A stretch of 64,000 nucleotides of DNA, from assembly GCF_020400585.1 (NCBI RefSeq), contig NZ_JAINVF010000001.1, positions 682,001 to 746,000 on the forward strand, given 5' to 3'. Under the pieces are notes generated by a model. The model was not told the DNA's origin, ran no database searches, and saw only the letters and a list, made by a program, of their open reading frames with translations. Numbering within the stretch: position 1 is the stretch's first letter; each line of letters opens with the position of its first letter. Shown piece after piece: positions 63,373 to 64,000 of this stretch. A program made the translations under genes and the position numbers. Source of the DNA: Streptomyces sp. NK08204. Lineage in GTDB: Bacteria > Actinomycetota > Actinomycetes > Streptomycetales > Streptomycetaceae.

Positions 63373-64000
63373 GGGATCTGTTCGAACCGGGCAGGCGGCC
63401 GGCGGCGGCGCTCTTCGACTGCGACGGCCTGCTGGTGGACAGCGAGCCGCTGTGGGGCACCGCCATGGAGCTGGTGCTGCGCTCGTTCGGCCGGGAGACC
63501 GACACGGCGGCGCTCACGCACGAGCTGACCGGGGCGTCCATCGCCCGGACCGTGGAACGCCTGCACGAGCTGGTGGACGTCCCCGGGCTGACGCAGCGCG
63601 AGGTCGAGGGGCGGCTGCTCGACCGGTACGCCGAGGCGGTGGCCCGGGAAGGGGTGCGCCCCATGCCGGGCGCGGTGGAGCTGGTGCAGGCGCTCGCCGA
63701 GGAGCTCCCGGTCGGCGTGGTGTCGAACAGTCCGGAAACGGCGGTCCGCGCCGTGCTGCGGGCCACGGGCCTGGCGGACCGGGTCTCGGCCGTGGTCGGC
63801 GCGCACGGCTCCTGCCGGCCCAAGCCCGACCCGGAGCCGTACCTGACGGCTTGTGCCCTGCTCGGGGTCGAGGCGTCGGCGTGCGTCGCCTTCGAGGATT
63901 CGGTGACCGGTGCGCAGGCGGCGGTGAGCGCGGGACTGCGGCTGCTGGTCGTCCCGGCGCCGGGTGTGCCGGCAGCCGCCTATCCGGCGGGCGCGAAGCT
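63369..64000 (+). CDS. HAD phosphatase, beta-phosphoglucomutase-like subgroup (3' end outside window)
   Basis: GTG 63369 overlaps the kinase stop, and the frame is open to the window edge (about 210 residues). Motif I is LFDCDGLLVDSEPLWG with both catalytic Asps, the C1 cap follows (LTGASIARTVERLHELV), then motif II VGVVSNSPETAV, motif III RPKPDPEPYLTACALLG and motif IV FEDSVTGAQAAVSAGL. Such enzymes dephosphorylate sugar or polyol phosphates, or act as phosphomutases. In this operon it could remove the phosphate from an aminated sugar intermediate, the step done by Yktc1 in known azasugar clusters. Confidence 0.9.
   Translation, partial: MRDLFEPGRRPAAALFDCDGLLVDSEPLWGTAMELVLRSFGRETDTAALTHELTGASIARTVERLHELVDVPGLTQREVEGRLLDRYAEAVAREGVRPMPGAVELVQALAEELPVGVVSNSPETAVRAVLRATGLADRVSAVVGAHGSCRPKPDPEPYLTACALLGVEASACVAFEDSVTGAQAAVSAGLRLLVVPAPGVPAAAYPAGAK

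Overview
The window is chromosomal DNA from a high-GC actinomycete, almost certainly a Streptomyces. The evidence is third-position G/C bias in every gene, frequent GTG and TTG starts, GTGA/ATGA stop-start overlaps, a conservon (cvnABCD) signal-transduction operon, carbohydrate ABC importers without their own ATPase, and an HspR/HAIR-type heat-shock locus. No replication origin, CRISPR array or intact transposase was seen.

Layout. 1-6.9 kb: a cyclitol/sugar locus with a LacI regulator, two Gfo/Idh/MocA oxidoreductases, a TIM-barrel isomerase and a ribose-type ABC importer (binding lipoprotein, permease, ATPase). 7.0-10.3 kb: a second, CUT1-type sugar importer without an ATPase. 10.4-13.3 kb: an amino-acid permease, a helical hypothetical protein and a small CxC protein. 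13.4-17.6 kb: a heat-shock island, with hsp20 divergent from J-protein/dnaK/grpE around a HAIR-like operator, then a DUF2267 gene. 17.6-23.4 kb: an accessory stretch next to a tRNA-Pro gene. It holds a chimeric gene relic, a small ORF coupled to an ABC exporter, a truncated methyltransferase, a methyltransferase-Nudix fusion and a GNAT-MazG fusion. 23.4-35 kb: mostly ordinary chromosomal genes (tRNA-Pro, DUF309, cobF, cobK, HAD, TauE, thiolase, lipase, SAM methyltransferase, a glutamine synthetase/amidohydrolase pair, a Nudix-like gene and a membrane protein).

35-45.6 kb: an intact methyltransferase, then a compact graveyard of gene fragments (thioesterases, a rhamnose-mutarotase piece, a peptide-binding protein and a decapitated permease). 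These run into intact oligopeptide-type ATPases, a GH38 alpha-mannosidase and a GH3 hexosaminidase. 45.9 kb: a second tRNA-Pro with a 3' flank related to the first. 46-50 kb: YjbR, a LysR regulator and threonine catabolism (tdh-kbl). 50-54 kb: the conservon with an added GAF gene. 54-56.5 kb: a pentapeptide-repeat protein and a HAD hydrolase.

56.5-64 kb: an intact GH13 alpha-glucosidase lies divergent from a tightly coupled five-gene operon that runs off the window. The operon has a GH13 paralogue lacking its catalytic nucleophile, a class III aminotransferase, a Zn-dependent dehydrogenase, a PfkB kinase and a HAD phosphatase. The aminotransferase/phosphatase/dehydrogenase set matches the logic of azasugar (nojirimycin-type) biosynthesis. 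Both arms share TTGCAG-type operator repeats, suggesting joint control with alpha-glucoside use. This is my leading candidate for an undescribed system.
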